A stretch of 64,000 nucleotides of DNA, taken from assembly GCF_023703375.1 (NCBI RefSeq), contig NZ_JAMQGO010000004.1, forward strand, positions 185,607-249,606. The letters are read 5' to 3'. The notes beneath the pieces were generated by a model that saw only the letters and a program-made list of their open reading frames with translations, had not been told where the DNA came from and did no database searches. This document shows, piece after piece, positions 36,501 through 46,599 of the stretch; the stretch's first letter is position 1, and every line of letters begins with the position of its first letter. The stretch comes from Lutimaribacter degradans. Lineage in GTDB: Bacteria > Pseudomonadota > Alphaproteobacteria > Rhodobacterales > Rhodobacteraceae. The translations under genes and the position numbers were made by a program.

Positions 36501-36664
36501 GCAGTGCCATCGGCACGGTGATCATCGCGGGGCTGACCATGTCTGCCATTCTGATGCTGGTGGTCACCCCGGTGCTTTATGACCTTCTGGCCCGCTTCAG
36601 CCGCCCGCGCGGCGCGGTCGAGCAAGAGCTGGAACGCGCCTTTGCCAACGAGCCCGCCGAGTAG
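33575..36664 (+). CDS. RND efflux permease (AcrB/MexF-like)
   Basis: A 1029-residue RND pump beginning MTISDLSVRRPVLAAVASLL, the normal opening of the HAE1 subgroup. The proton-relay aspartates are in LVVDDAIVVLEN (about 404-405). The second half repeats the fold and ends with the helix LMLVVTPVLYDLLARF. Unlike the first pump, there is no His-rich insert between the halves. It overlaps the adaptor gene by ATGA. The exported substrate is unknown; a broad drug or lipophilic compound range is typical. Confidence 0.93.
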   Translation: MTISDLSVRRPVLAAVASLLLIVFGLVALRDIPVRELPDVDNAVVTVSTTYRGAAPEVIDTDITETIEGAVAAISGIRSISSESRQGRSRVTIEFENGRDVDVAANDVRDAVGRVRGNLPDAADQPEVEKSDADADPVMRLAVVSDRLSTAEITDYIDRFIADRLATLNGVANLQVYGERSFAVRIWLDRRALAARNLTVADVQTALVRNNVELPAGEVTSRVRQLTVRLNSRLQSIEDFRDVVLDRVAGYAVRLGDVARVEPGVADDSTIARSDGRDAVGIAIQRQSQSNTLQISNAVRAEIDQLRPTLPEGMEILIGSDDALFVGASIREVVNALMISLGLVVLVILLFLRSVRATMIPAITIPVSLVGAFTLFAAWGFSLNTLTLLALLLAIGLVVDDAIVVLENIQRRIENGEPPLVAAMRGARQVTFAVLATSATLIAVFVPLSFMPGQVGRLFVEFGWVMAGTVAISTFVALTACPALASKILKSGAATVPDEGDGPRGPLQRAYAKLLGCAVRMPLVVLVVAGAITGGAALFYDALPRELAPREDRGVGFVPLTAPQGSTVEYTDGAARQVEEIIAPLREQGVVETVFTFTGWGNRAYRSFVVFRLAEWDQRDMSASEVAGSLAPEISQMTIARGFPITPAGLGLRGNSTPLRVVISGPDFESVQNWSTELLERAGEIEGLVNPEINYEQNLPQLDVQVDRARADDLGIPVEVIATTMQTMLASREVTTFVSRGREYPVIVQAEERDRSTPADIDNIYIRAGDGETLVPLGALVSVRENAASSSLRRFDRLPSIQLSGALAPGTDLGAVLEEVERVAAEVIPPEGKLGFEGQSRTFKDTSSGAATVFAMALLIVFLVLAAQFESFIAPVIILLTVPTAVAGAIYAMALGGLSLNVYSQIGIILLIGLVAKNGILIVEFANQLRDQGASVRDAAIRAAVLRLRPITMTVISTVLGALPLVVASGAGAESRSAIGTVIIAGLTMSAILMLVVTPVLYDLLARFSRPRGAVEQELERAFANEPAE

Positions 36665-36680
36665 CCCGAGCGCAAAGCGA

Positions 36681-36707
36681 TGGGCCAGCCCCTGGCCGGC
36701 TGGCCCA
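36681..36707 (+). terminator. Hairpin after the second RND operon
   Basis: A perfect 10-bp stem (TGGGCCAGCC / GGCTGGCCCA) with a 7-nt loop, starting 17 bp after the pump stop. No clear T-tract follows, so it is a terminator candidate only. Confidence 0.45.
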
Positions 36708-36752
36708 GGCAGCCCACGAACGGATCAAGACAACCGGCCCGGCCGAAAGGTT

Positions 36753-36786
36753 GGGCGCCGCCGATGCCAGCAAGACGGCGGCGCCC
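36753..36786 (-). terminator. Hairpin after the TRAP/beta-oxidation operon
   Basis: A perfect 11-bp stem (GGGCGCCGCCG / CGGCGGCGCCC) with a 12-nt loop, 10 bp beyond the stop of the large TRAP permease in the leftward direction. It is followed by AACCTTTC, a weak T-tract. A likely end point for the long operon. Confidence 0.55.
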
Positions 36787-36796
36787 TTGGCCTGCA

Positions 36797-38116
36797 TCAA
36801 TGCGCGACGCGAACCAGCCAGAGAATGATCGCCGGGAACAGGAACAGCAGACCGGCGCGAATGATATCGGTCATCAGGAAGGGAAGAACCCCCTTCATCG
36901 TTTTTGAAATGGGAACGTCCCGCGCCATCGAGTTGATGATGAAAAGGTTCAACCCCACAGGCGGCGTTATCATTCCCATCTCGACGACGATCAGCACGAG
37001 TATGCCGAACCACAGGCCCACCTCGTCAGGCGGCATCCCGAGATCGAGTACAAGGATGATCGGGTAAAAGATCGGCACCGTCAGCAGGATCATCGAAAGC
37101 GTATCCATGACGCAGCCCAGGATGATGTAGACGACAAGGATGATCGCAATGATCGTCCAGGGGTTGACCGGCAGGGTACCAACCCATGCCGCGGCCTCTT
37201 GCGGCACCTGGGTCAGGGCCAGGAAGGTGTTGAACACGCCAGCACCCAGCACGATCATGAAGATCATGCCCGTTCCCGTGGCTGTCCCCAGAAAGGCGTT
37301 GCGCATCGCGACACGCGACAGGGTACCGCGCAGCAGCGCGACCAGCCCCGTGCCGACGGCCCCCACCGCCGCGCCTTCGGTCGGCGTGAAAATCCCCGAA
37401 TAGATACCCCCGATCACGAGGCCGAAAATGATGATCACCGGCCACACATGAAGCAGAGAGGCCAACCGCGCACGCAGCGATTGCCTTGGCTGAACCGGCG
37501 CCGATTCAGGATACAGGCGCACGTATATGGTGACGGCCGCGATATAGCCGAGTATCGCCAGGATGCCCGGAATGATCGCCGCGGTGAACAGTTTGACGAT
37601 ATTCTGGTTGGCCAGCACCGCATAGACGACCAGCACGACCGAGGGTGGGATCAGGATGCCTAGCGTTCCCCCGGCGGCCAGCACGCCTGTCGCCAGCCCC
37701 GGCGCGTAGCCGGCCTTGCGCATTTCCGGCAGGGCCACCTGTGTCATGGTCGCCGCCGTGGCAAGCGACGAGCCGGATATCGCCCCGAAGCCGCCACAGG
37801 CCCCCACGGTCGCCATTGCCAATCCGCCGCGCCGGTGGCCCAGCCACGCCCTTGCCGCGTTGAACAACGAGGTCGACAGCCCCGCGTGAACCGCGAATTG
37901 GCTCATCAGCAGGAATAGCGGAATGATGGTAAGCGAATAGCTGGAGAACTCGTGATAGGCGACCTCGTTGATGCTGTGCAGTGTTCCGGTCACACCGATC
38001 ATGCTGAACATGCCGGCCAGCCCGACAAGGAACATGGCAAGGGCGATGGGAATCCGCACCGCCATCAGGAACAGGAGGGTCGCGAAACCGACCAAGCCAA
38101 GTGTCGTTCCACTCAT
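36797..38116 (-). CDS. dctM: TRAP transporter large permease (DctM)
   Basis: The ion-coupled channel subunit of a tripartite TRAP importer (439 residues, about 12 helices). Family segments include RIPIALAMFLVGLAGM, GACGGFGAISGSSLATAATM, ILIPPSVVLVVYAVLA and GIYSGIFTPTEGAAVGA. It overlaps the small permease gene by ATGA and ends the seven-gene operon. TRAP systems take up organic acids using a sodium gradient. Because the other operon genes encode beta-oxidation, a carboxylic acid is the likely cargo. Confidence 0.94.
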   Translation of the reverse strand: MSGTTLGLVGFATLLFLMAVRIPIALAMFLVGLAGMFSMIGVTGTLHSINEVAYHEFSSYSLTIIPLFLLMSQFAVHAGLSTSLFNAARAWLGHRRGGLAMATVGACGGFGAISGSSLATAATMTQVALPEMRKAGYAPGLATGVLAAGGTLGILIPPSVVLVVYAVLANQNIVKLFTAAIIPGILAILGYIAAVTIYVRLYPESAPVQPRQSLRARLASLLHVWPVIIIFGLVIGGIYSGIFTPTEGAAVGAVGTGLVALLRGTLSRVAMRNAFLGTATGTGMIFMIVLGAGVFNTFLALTQVPQEAAAWVGTLPVNPWTIIAIILVVYIILGCVMDTLSMILLTVPIFYPIILVLDLGMPPDEVGLWFGILVLIVVEMGMITPPVGLNLFIINSMARDVPISKTMKGVLPFLMTDIIRAGLLFLFPAIILWLVRVAH

Positions 38117-38709
38117 GTATCGAACTCCGCTGAAGATTCCCGGGCGGCAGGGTCAAACCCCTGCATCAGGCCGCGCCAGCTATCCCAGGCGGTGAACAGC
38201 GCCACCAGCGTGGTCAGGCCAAGAACGACCGTTCCGGCGGCATACGCCCACCAAAGGGGCAAACGCCGCATCATCGTCACCTCGGAATAGGTGATCATTT
38301 CTTGCATCCCGACAAAGGTGCGCCAGCACAAAAGCCCCAGCACCAGCGCAAACAGAACTGCCGCAAGCAAGCTGAGAAACGCATGGGTGCGCACGCCTGC
38401 GCGATAGATGAAAAGATCGATCGTGACGTGGGTGTAGCGCATCTGACAGTAGGGCAGGAAACCGAAGATGGCGATCGCGGCGCCCATTTCCATGATCTCG
38501 TAATCCCCGCGGATCGCGCCCAGCCAGGGCACGCCCTCCGGCCCGCCGAAGGGCCCTGCAAACCATCGGCCGAGGATGCTGACAACGCTCATAAGCGCCA
38601 GCCCAAGCATCAGCGCCCCGGCAAGCAGTGCAATCCATGTGGTCAGGGTCAAAAGCACCGAACGGGTGCGAACAAAGGCCCGATCGCCGAAGGATGGGTG
38701 GTCTGTCAT
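38113..38709 (-). CDS. dctQ: TRAP transporter small permease (DctQ)
   Basis: The four-helix small membrane subunit of the TRAP importer (198 residues). Helices are at about 18-45, 65-85, 100-125 and 145-170. Pieces such as MEMGAAIAIFGFLPYCQMRYTHVTID are typical of DctQ. AGGAG precedes the ATG by seven bases. It lies between the binding-protein gene, from which it is separated by a stem-loop, and DctM, with which it overlaps. Confidence 0.92.
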   Translation of the reverse strand: MTDHPSFGDRAFVRTRSVLLTLTTWIALLAGALMLGLALMSVVSILGRWFAGPFGGPEGVPWLGAIRGDYEIMEMGAAIAIFGFLPYCQMRYTHVTIDLFIYRAGVRTHAFLSLLAAVLFALVLGLLCWRTFVGMQEMITYSEVTMMRRLPLWWAYAAGTVVLGLTTLVALFTAWDSWRGLMQGFDPAARESSAEFDT

Positions 38710-38730
38710 TCATGCACTCCTGATGTCAGG

Positions 38731-38760
38731 CCGGAGGCGCACATGCTTTGGCGCCTCCGG
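38731..38760 (-). promoter_or_regulatory. Stem-loop between dctP and dctQ
   Basis: A perfect 10-bp stem (CCGGAGGCGC / GCGCCTCCGG) with a 10-nt loop fills the 60-bp gap between the binding-protein stop and the small permease. As in the ABC operon at 30.6 kb, it may stabilise the binding-protein message and lower permease expression. Confidence 0.65.
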
Positions 38761-38769
38761 GTCTTGGCG

Positions 38770-39843
38770 TCAGCCCTGGGCGTATTCCGTGGCACGGCGC
38801 ACCAGTGCCTCGCGGGCCGCGTCGTAAAGCGCCTGCCCTTCATCGCCCATGCCCGAAATCCACGCATCGACCAGCGGTTGCGCCAATTCGCGCCAGCCGC
38901 TTTCCTCGTCGTGATTGATACGGGTGATCTGGTTGCTTTCGCTGGCTTCCAGTTCTTCGACCACGCTTTCGTGGTAGCGTTCCCATTCCTCGGCCAGCTT
39001 GGGCAACTCGGAAGGGCCGGAGTTTTCATCGATCAGCTGACGCAGGTCGTCGGGCAGCCCTTCGTAACGGCCCTTGTTCATGGTGAGCATCATCGGGTTG
39101 GCGTAAAGCTGCTCGTTGACCGCGTTCGAAAAGATCGTGTGATGCCCGACCAGCTCATGCGCACGCATGGCGTGGATGTTGTCAAACGGCATCATCACCG
39201 AGTCGATCACCCCGCGTTGCAGGCTTTCGGGGATTTCGCTGTTCGGAACGCTGATCGCCTGCGCGCCGCCATTCTGCACGAAATCGGCCAGCGGGCGGGT
39301 GGGCGTGCGCACACGCAAGTTGCGCAGGCTTTCGGGGCTGGTGATCGGCACGTTGGAATGGAACGAACCCGGCGTTGTTGCGAACAGGGTCAGCAGATGC
39401 GTGTCGGCATATTCATCCGCGGCGTGTTCGGTCACGTAGTCGTGCAAGGCCTGCGAGGTCGGCACCACCGAATAGCCCATGAAAGGCAAGTCGAACACCT
39501 CGGTCTTGGGGAAGCGGCCCGGCGAGTAGCCCGGCAGCGTCCAGACCATGTCGACCGAGCCGGCGCGCACGGAATCGTACAACCCGCGCGGCGAGCCGCC
39601 CAGTTGCATCAACGGGTAAAGCTCGATCTTGAGGGCGCCGTCCGACAACTCGTTCAGGCGCTCGGCCCAGGGCGCAAGATAGCCGTAATGCGGTGCGGTG
39701 CCCGCAGGGGCAAAGTGATGCAGACGCAGTGTCGTATGGGCCTGGGCGCGTGCGAAACTCGGAACGATCGCTGGCGCGGCCAAGGCCGCCACCCCCAGTT
39801 TCCCGAATGCGCGGCGTGACAGTCTGTTCTTGGTATGGTTCAT
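38770..39843 (-). CDS. dctP: TRAP transporter substrate-binding protein (DctP)
   Basis: Periplasmic binding protein (357 residues) of the DctP/TAXI-related TRAP family. Its N-terminus (SRRAFGKLGVAALAAPAIV) has a twin-arginine-like export motif. The mature part has TLRLHHFAPAGT, GGSPRGLYDSVRAGSVDMVW, and LRNLRVRTPTRPLADFVQNG; the arginine of the LRVRTP segment is the one that usually grips the ligand carboxylate. AGGAGAG lies six bases before the start. It follows the acyl-CoA ligase by 36 bp in the same operon. The ligand is expected to be a carboxylic acid that the ligase then activates. Confidence 0.92.
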   Translation of the reverse strand: MNHTKNRLSRRAFGKLGVAALAAPAIVPSFARAQAHTTLRLHHFAPAGTAPHYGYLAPWAERLNELSDGALKIELYPLMQLGGSPRGLYDSVRAGSVDMVWTLPGYSPGRFPKTEVFDLPFMGYSVVPTSQALHDYVTEHAADEYADTHLLTLFATTPGSFHSNVPITSPESLRNLRVRTPTRPLADFVQNGGAQAISVPNSEIPESLQRGVIDSVMMPFDNIHAMRAHELVGHHTIFSNAVNEQLYANPMMLTMNKGRYEGLPDDLRQLIDENSGPSELPKLAEEWERYHESVVEELEASESNQITRINHDEESGWRELAQPLVDAWISGMGDEGQALYDAAREALVRRATEYAQG

Positions 39844-39879
39844 CTTCGTCTCTCCTCCTCGTGGACGTTGGATTACGTT

Positions 39880-41526
39880 TCAGGTGGCAAGGCCCCAGGT
39901 CTGCCGCATCAGCAGCTTGTTGAGCTTGCCGGTTCCTGTCTTTGGCAAGTCATCCAGAACCTCGACACGGTCCGGGACCATCCATTTCGGATAGCGGGCC
40001 TGCAGATGCAGGGTCACTTGTTCTGCCGTCAGCGTCGCGCCAGCGCGCGGGCTGACCAGGGCCATCGGCCGTTCGCCCCACTTGTCATCAGGAATGGCGA
40101 TCACGGCGGCCTCGGCGACATTGGCCAGTTCGGCGATCACGTTCTCCATATCGACAGAGCTGATCCACTCGCCGCCCGACTTGATCAGGTCTTTCAGACG
40201 ATCGACAAGCTGCACGTAGCCATCGGGCCGGATCACGGCGACATCGCCGGTTTTCAACCAGCCATCGGGCGTGGTTGCCGGGATGGGATGCGGATGACCG
40301 ATATAGTCCTGCGTCACCCAGGGGCCGCGGCACTGCAACTCGCCCCGACTGGTGCCATCCCAGGCCAGCGGCTGGCTGTCCTCGTCGGCGATGCGAAAAT
40401 CAATGAAGGGCAAGGGAAGACCGTTCGACGCCCGCAGCTTGATGCGCGCGTGCTCGTCCATCTTGTCATGCGCGGGCAAAAGCCATGTCTGCGAGGCGAT
40501 GGGCGAGGTTTCGGTCATGCCCCAGCCGGTCTGGAGATAGATGCCGTGACGATCGAAAATTCTGAACATCTCCGGCGATGGCGCCGCGCCGCCCGACATC
40601 AGCATCAGGTTTTCGGGCAGATCCCAACTCTTGTCGCTTTCCAGCGCTTCGATCACGCCGGTCCAGATGGTGGGCACGCCAAAGGCAATGCTGACCCGCT
40701 CGGCTGAAATGATATCCAGTATCTCGTCGGCACTGACGCGCGGCCCCGGCAACACGACGGCAGACCCGGCCATCAACGCCGCGAAAGGAACGCCCCATGC
40801 GTTCACGTGGAACATCGGTGTCAGGGTAAAGGTGACGGAACGCGCCGACAGGTTGAAACTGTCCGGTGCGATCGTGCCGAAAGCCTGCAGAATGATTGAG
40901 CGGTGGGAATAGACAACCCCCTTGGGCCGCCCCGTGGTGCCGGACGTATAGCAGATGGCAACGGGCGTGTTCTCGTCGAACGGCCCCTGGGGCCAGTCCA
41001 CGGGTTCGTGTTGTTCCAGCAGGTCCGCCCAGGCGATGTCGTCGGCGCCATCGCTCTTGCCATTCACGATGACGTGGCGCGGGCTCACATGTGCCTCGAC
41101 CTCGCGCCAGAGCGGCAACAGGTCTTCGTCCACGATAACGACATCATCGCCCGCATCGGCAATGATATAGGCCAGTTCCTCGGGCGAGAGGCGCGGGTTG
41201 AGCGTGTGAAGCACCGCCCCGCAGGCGGGGATTCCGTAATAGGCTACAAGATGGGTTCCGTGGTTCCACATCAGCGTCGCGACCCGCGCCCCGGGCGCGA
41301 CACCCAGCGACGTCAGCGCCGACGCAAGACAGCGCGCCGCGCGCCCTGCCTCGGCAAAACTCATGGTTTCGAAAACACCCGGTGCCAGGCGGCTGACGAT
41401 GCGTTGATCGGCAAAAATCGCTTCCGCTCGGCGCAAGATATCGGTCACGCGCAGGGGCGCTTCCATCATCGTCGTCACGGTGGGCGTCGCCGCGTTGCGG
41501 GCGCGCTGCGCTTCGAAATCGCTCAT
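39880..41526 (-). CDS. Acyl-CoA synthetase (AMP-forming, long/medium-chain type)
   Basis: An ANL-superfamily ligase (548 residues from the ATG at 41526; a TTG three codons upstream is also possible). It activates a carboxylic acid to its CoA thioester via acyl-AMP. The P-loop is ICYTSGTTGRPKGVVYSH, followed by LQTGWGMTETSPIAS (A5-type motif). GWLKTGDVAVIRPDGYVQLVDRLKDLIKSGGEWIS carries the hinge, and the catalytic lysine is near the end in KTGTGKLNK. It belongs to the operon between the acyl-CoA dehydrogenase and the TRAP genes. The closest look is to medium/long-chain fatty acyl ligases, but aryl-acid specificity is not excluded. Confidence 0.9.
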   Translation of the reverse strand: MSDFEAQRARNAATPTVTTMMEAPLRVTDILRRAEAIFADQRIVSRLAPGVFETMSFAEAGRAARCLASALTSLGVAPGARVATLMWNHGTHLVAYYGIPACGAVLHTLNPRLSPEELAYIIADAGDDVVIVDEDLLPLWREVEAHVSPRHVIVNGKSDGADDIAWADLLEQHEPVDWPQGPFDENTPVAICYTSGTTGRPKGVVYSHRSIILQAFGTIAPDSFNLSARSVTFTLTPMFHVNAWGVPFAALMAGSAVVLPGPRVSADEILDIISAERVSIAFGVPTIWTGVIEALESDKSWDLPENLMLMSGGAAPSPEMFRIFDRHGIYLQTGWGMTETSPIASQTWLLPAHDKMDEHARIKLRASNGLPLPFIDFRIADEDSQPLAWDGTSRGELQCRGPWVTQDYIGHPHPIPATTPDGWLKTGDVAVIRPDGYVQLVDRLKDLIKSGGEWISSVDMENVIAELANVAEAAVIAIPDDKWGERPMALVSPRAGATLTAEQVTLHLQARYPKWMVPDRVEVLDDLPKTGTGKLNKLLMRQTWGLAT

Positions 41527-41562
41527 CTTGGTCAAATCTCCTCCCTGTCCTGTCGGAACCCG

Positions 41563-42718
41563 CTAGGCTTCGGTCACACTGGCGGCGATATCGCGGCCAA
41601 TGATCTCTTTCATGATTTCCGAAGTGCCCGCATAAATCCGTTCGATCCGCGCATCGACAAAGGCCTGCGCGACCGGGTACTCGGCCATGTAGCCATAGCC
41701 GCCATGCAATTGCAGGCACGTATCCGTCACCCGGCCCAGCAACTCGGAATGCCAGAGTTTCCCGGCCGATGCCTGCACCGCGTCCAGCTTGTCGTCGAGC
41801 CTCAAGGCGATCAGGCTGTCGCAAAAGGCGCGCCCTGCCATCAGTTCCGCGCGCAACTGCGCCAGCGTGAACCGCGTGTTCTGGAAATCCAGAACGCGCT
41901 TGCCAAAGGCCCGGCGTTCGGAAGTGTAGCGCACCGTTTGCTCGTACACCGCTTCGGCGCGGGCCTGGCATTGCACGGAAACCAGCAACCGTTCCTGGGC
42001 CAGCTCATGCATCATGTAGGCAAAACCGCGCCCCGCCTCGCCCAACAGGTTGTCGTCGGGCACGAATACGTCGTCAAAGAACAGCTCGGCGGTATCCTGC
42101 GCGTGCTGGCCGATCTTGCGCAGGTTGCGCCCGCGCGTGAACCCGTCCATTCCGCCTTCGAGAACCAGCAGCGAAATGCCCTTCGCGCCCTTGGCCGGGT
42201 CGGTAACGCAGGCAGTCACCACCACGTCGGCGTTTTGACCGTTGGTGATGAATGTCTTTTGCCCGTTCACGCGCCAACCGTCACCGTCGCGGCGGGCGGT
42301 TGTGCGGATCGACGCCAGGTCGCTGCCCGCCGCGGGTTCGGTCATGGCGATGGCGGCGATCTTTTCGCCGGAAACGATGCCCGGCAGCAGCCGGGATTTA
42401 AGAGTGTCACTGCCGAAATCCTGGATGTATGGCGCGACGATCAGCGAATGCAGCGGAAAGCCCGGGCCCGTCGCACCGACGCGGCACAGCTCTTCGCAGG
42501 TGATGATGTCGAACAGGATATCGGTGTCGGTGCCGCCATGGCTTTCCGGCAACCACGCCCCCAGCATGCCAATCGCCCCGGCTTCGCGCCAGATGTCGCG
42601 GGGGACGCAATGCGCCTCTTCCCACGCGGGGTGGTTCGGCAAGATCCGCTCCTCGCAGAAACGGCGCACGCTGGCGCGAAACTGGTCATGATCCTCGTTG
42701 AAAAGATGGCGTGGAAAA

Positions 42719-42726
<8 letters not shown>
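41563..42726 (-). CDS. Acyl-CoA dehydrogenase (long-chain/isovaleryl-like)
   Basis: FAD enzyme (387 residues from ATG at 42726, giving [13 protein letters not shown]) for the first beta-oxidation step. Family pieces are [18 protein letters not shown] and [11 protein letters not shown]. The usual catalytic glutamate of short/medium-chain enzymes is replaced in [12 protein letters not shown] (Ala in place of Glu). A glutamate in [10 protein letters not shown] sits where long-chain and isovaleryl enzymes keep theirs. Its start overlaps the thiolase stop by eight bases. It would use electron-transfer flavoprotein encoded elsewhere. Confidence 0.9.
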
Positions 42727-43896
<1,170 letters not shown>

Positions 43897-43900
<4 letters not shown>

Positions 43901-46008
43901 GCGGGCTCTCCGTTGAAAAGCGATTGCAAACGCTCGGCATGATCGACGAGCAGCGGGTGAGGCTCCCAGAAACCCGGGTCGCCATGCGGAGTCGCGGCGA
44001 AACGGCGCATTTTGCGCACGGCACTGACCAGCCCCATCGTGTCGGCCCAATGCATCGGCCCGCCGTGAAAACGCGGAAAGCCGTACCCGTTCAGATAAAC
44101 CACATCGATATCCGAGGGACGCTGGGCGATGCCGTCGGCCAGGATCGCGGCCCCTTCATTCACAAGGGCCAGCACGCAGCGCTCCACGATCTCGGTGTCA
44201 CTGACCGCGCGGCGTTCCAGGCCCAGCGCGGCCGAATGGGCCTCGATCAGCGGCACCAGCTCGGGGTTTTCAAGCGGCTTGCGACCGCCAGAGGTGTAGT
44301 CATACCACCCCTTGCCGACCTTCTGCCCGAACCAATCGCGCGACAGCACGATGTCGGGCAATGTCGGATAGATCATATCGGGCATCTCGATGGCACGGCG
44401 CTGGCGGACGGTTGCGGTCACATCATTGCCAGCAAGGTCGAGCATCCTGAAAGGCCCCATCGCCATGCCCCAGGCCTCGAGCGCGCGATCGACCTGCGCG
44501 GGCATTGCCCCCTCTTCAACCAGGAACTGTGCCTGCCTGACATATTGCTCAATCATGCGATTGCCGATGAAGCCGTCACATATCCCGGCGACAACGGCCA
44601 CCTTGCCCATCTGCCGCGCCAGGCCCATCGCCGTGACCAGCGTTTCATCCGATGTCGCGTCGGTGCGCACGACCTCGATCAGCTTCATCACGTTCGCGGG
44701 GTTGAAGAAATGCAACCCGACCACCTGCCCCGGACGCCCCGTGACCTTGGCAAGGTCGTTGATATCCAATGCCGAGGTGTTCGTCGCCAGGATGGCATCG
44801 GGGTTCAACGTGGCGTCGAGTGCCTTGAAAACCGCCTGCTTGGCCGCGACATCCTCGATGATCGCCTCGATGACGATTTCGGCATCCTGCAGGTCGTCAT
44901 ACGACTGAACCGGCGATATCCGGGCCACCAGGGCATCCCTGTTCTGCTGGCCGAGCCGACCACGCTGCACCGCGCGATCCCACACCGCCTGCGCCCCGGC
45001 TTGCGCCCGCTTCAGCGCATCTGCCGATTGGTCCATCAACCACACGTCGAGCCCGGCCTCGGCCAGGGCAATGGCAATGCCCTGCCCCATCGCACCGGCA
45101 CCGATGACAGCGGCACGATGCGGTTTGCGCGGGCGGATCGTCTTTGCCAGCCCGTCGATACTGGCAGCGCGCCGTTCCGCCAGGAAGGCATACCGGAACG
45201 GCCGGGTTGCCGGGTCGGACCGCAAGCGGCCGAAGCTTTCGTATTCCGCGACAAGCCCGACCTCGGCCGGTTCGAGAGCGGCCCGTTCGATGGAATCGAC
45301 GATCGGAACAAGCCCCGGCAAGCGTCGCGGATCGCGCGCCACCGCCATGCGCGCCACCTGCATGAATCCCTGCACGTTTTCCGTGGAAAGGGAAATGTCA
45401 CGCAAGCGCGGCAATGGGCGTTGCGCGGCCACCTCGTCTGCAAACGCCAACGCCTCGCTGGCCAGATCATCGGCCACCAGCTTGTCGATCAGCCCGCGCG
45501 GCGCGCGCCCCGCCGGAAACGTGCTGCCCTTCAGGATAAGGTTCAGCGCCGGTACCAGCCCGATGGCCCGTGGAAGCCGCTGCGTTCCGCCCGCCCCCGG
45601 CATCAAGCCCAGGGTGATTTCCGGCAAGCCCAGCACCGCGTCGCCCGTGGCGACCCGGTAGTGACAGCCAAGCGCGAGTTCCAGCCCGCCACCCAGCGCC
45701 GATCCGTGAATGGCGGCGATCACCGGAACATCCATGCCTTCGATCGCCTCGATCAGCGCCACGTGCAAGCATGGATCGGCAAGGCTGTCGGGCGTATCCA
45801 TTTCGACAAGGTCGGCCCCGGCCGAGAAAGCCCGGCCACCCCCCAGCAAGACAACCGCACGACATTCGGGGTCGGCGGCGGCGCGATCCAGCTCGCGCAG
45901 GATCGCTGCCCGCAATGGCCGCGACAGCAAGTTCAACTTGCCATCATTCATGTTGATCACACGGGTTGCACCGTGCTGCTCGGATTGGGCGAGTTTCGAA
46001 GCGACCAT
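43897..46008 (-). CDS. Bifunctional enoyl-CoA hydratase / 3-hydroxyacyl-CoA dehydrogenase
   Basis: FadJ/FadB-like multifunctional enzyme (703 residues; ATG at 46008, one codon after a TTG). The N-terminal crotonase domain has [12 protein letters not shown] and [20 protein letters not shown], and both catalytic glutamates are kept. The dehydrogenase part starts [23 protein letters not shown], with catalytic histidine in [20 protein letters not shown]. It is the first gene of the operon and is divergent from a thioesterase gene, with operator-like sites between them. It carries the hydration and oxidation steps of beta-oxidation. Confidence 0.93.
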
Positions 46009-46036
46009 CAAGTCCCCGTTTTATTGCTGTCCATCG

Positions 46037-46054
46037 TTTGAACGATCGTTTTCT
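46037..46054. promoter_or_regulatory. Operator-like site with TTTGAACG half and AACGATCGTT palindrome
   Basis: A 10-bp perfect palindrome AACGATCGTT sits within TTTGAACG-AT-CGTTTTCT. The left half matches the TetR-type core TTGAAC, and the right half is only partial. It is 29 bp upstream of the FadJ-like start. Confidence 0.5.
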
Positions 46055-46055
46055 G

Positions 46056-46073
46056 TTTAAACGTTCGTTCAAA
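46056..46073. promoter_or_regulatory. TetR-type operator TTTAAACG-TT-CGTTCAAA
   Basis: An 18-bp near-perfect dyad with one mismatch between arms, lying between the FadJ-like start (46008) and the thioesterase start (46129). The core TTNAAC-N4-GTTCAA has the same spacing as the site at 25932-25947. It is a candidate site for the TetR protein at 46600-47322. Confidence 0.7.
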
Positions 46074-46128
46074 TTATGCAATAGTCTCGATCAAGGTCGC
46101 AGATCCGCTTCGCAGATGGAGAGAAAAT

Positions 46129-46587
46129 ATGTCATCAAAACAATTTGTTAACGAAGACCGGGCAGACATTACCAAGGCCCTGGCGAATGGCTTGTCCCAC
46201 GTGCCGCTTGGCACATCGCCGTTGCTACGGGCATTGGGTTGCCACTTTTCGAGCGGCACACCGGGCGACATCAGAATCAGCTTTCATCCCGGGTCGGAGC
46301 ATGTGCAGGGTCATGGGGTCGTGTCGGGCGGCACCATCGCGACGATGCTCGATTTCGCGATGGCATTCGCCGCGCTGTCACGCCTTGCGGAAGGGGAAAG
46401 CGCCGTTTCGGTCGCGCTCAACGTCGCCTACCTTGGTGCGGTGAAACCGGAAAAGGTGATCGCGCATGCGCAGGTCACGACCATGGGGTATCGGCTTGCC
46501 CACGCACAGGCGCAACTTCTGACACCGCAAGGTGATCTGCTGGCTTCCGCGCAATCCCCGTTGGCATTGCAGCGCGCCAAGTCGTGA
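46129..46587 (+). CDS. PaaI-family acyl-CoA thioesterase (hotdog fold)
   Basis: A hotdog thioesterase of 152 residues. The family motif appears as QGHGVVSGGTIATMLDFAMAFA (about 62-83), with the catalytic-region aspartate in LDFAM. The second strand set (SVSVALNVAYLGAVKPEKVIAHAQ) is also typical. GGAGAG lies five bases before the ATG. It is divergent from the beta-oxidation operon and ends 12 bp from the convergent TetR gene. It probably hydrolyses CoA thioesters that stall in the pathway, recycling CoA. Confidence 0.88.
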   Translation: MSSKQFVNEDRADITKALANGLSHVPLGTSPLLRALGCHFSSGTPGDIRISFHPGSEHVQGHGVVSGGTIATMLDFAMAFAALSRLAEGESAVSVALNVAYLGAVKPEKVIAHAQVTTMGYRLAHAQAQLLTPQGDLLASAQSPLALQRAKS

Positions 46588-46599
46588 CAATCGTCGCGG

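Noticed and set aside
43924..46041. A 705-codon open frame antisense to the FadJ-like gene
   Set aside because: The opposite strand has a complete bifunctional enzyme with all catalytic residues; the antisense translation shows no motifs.
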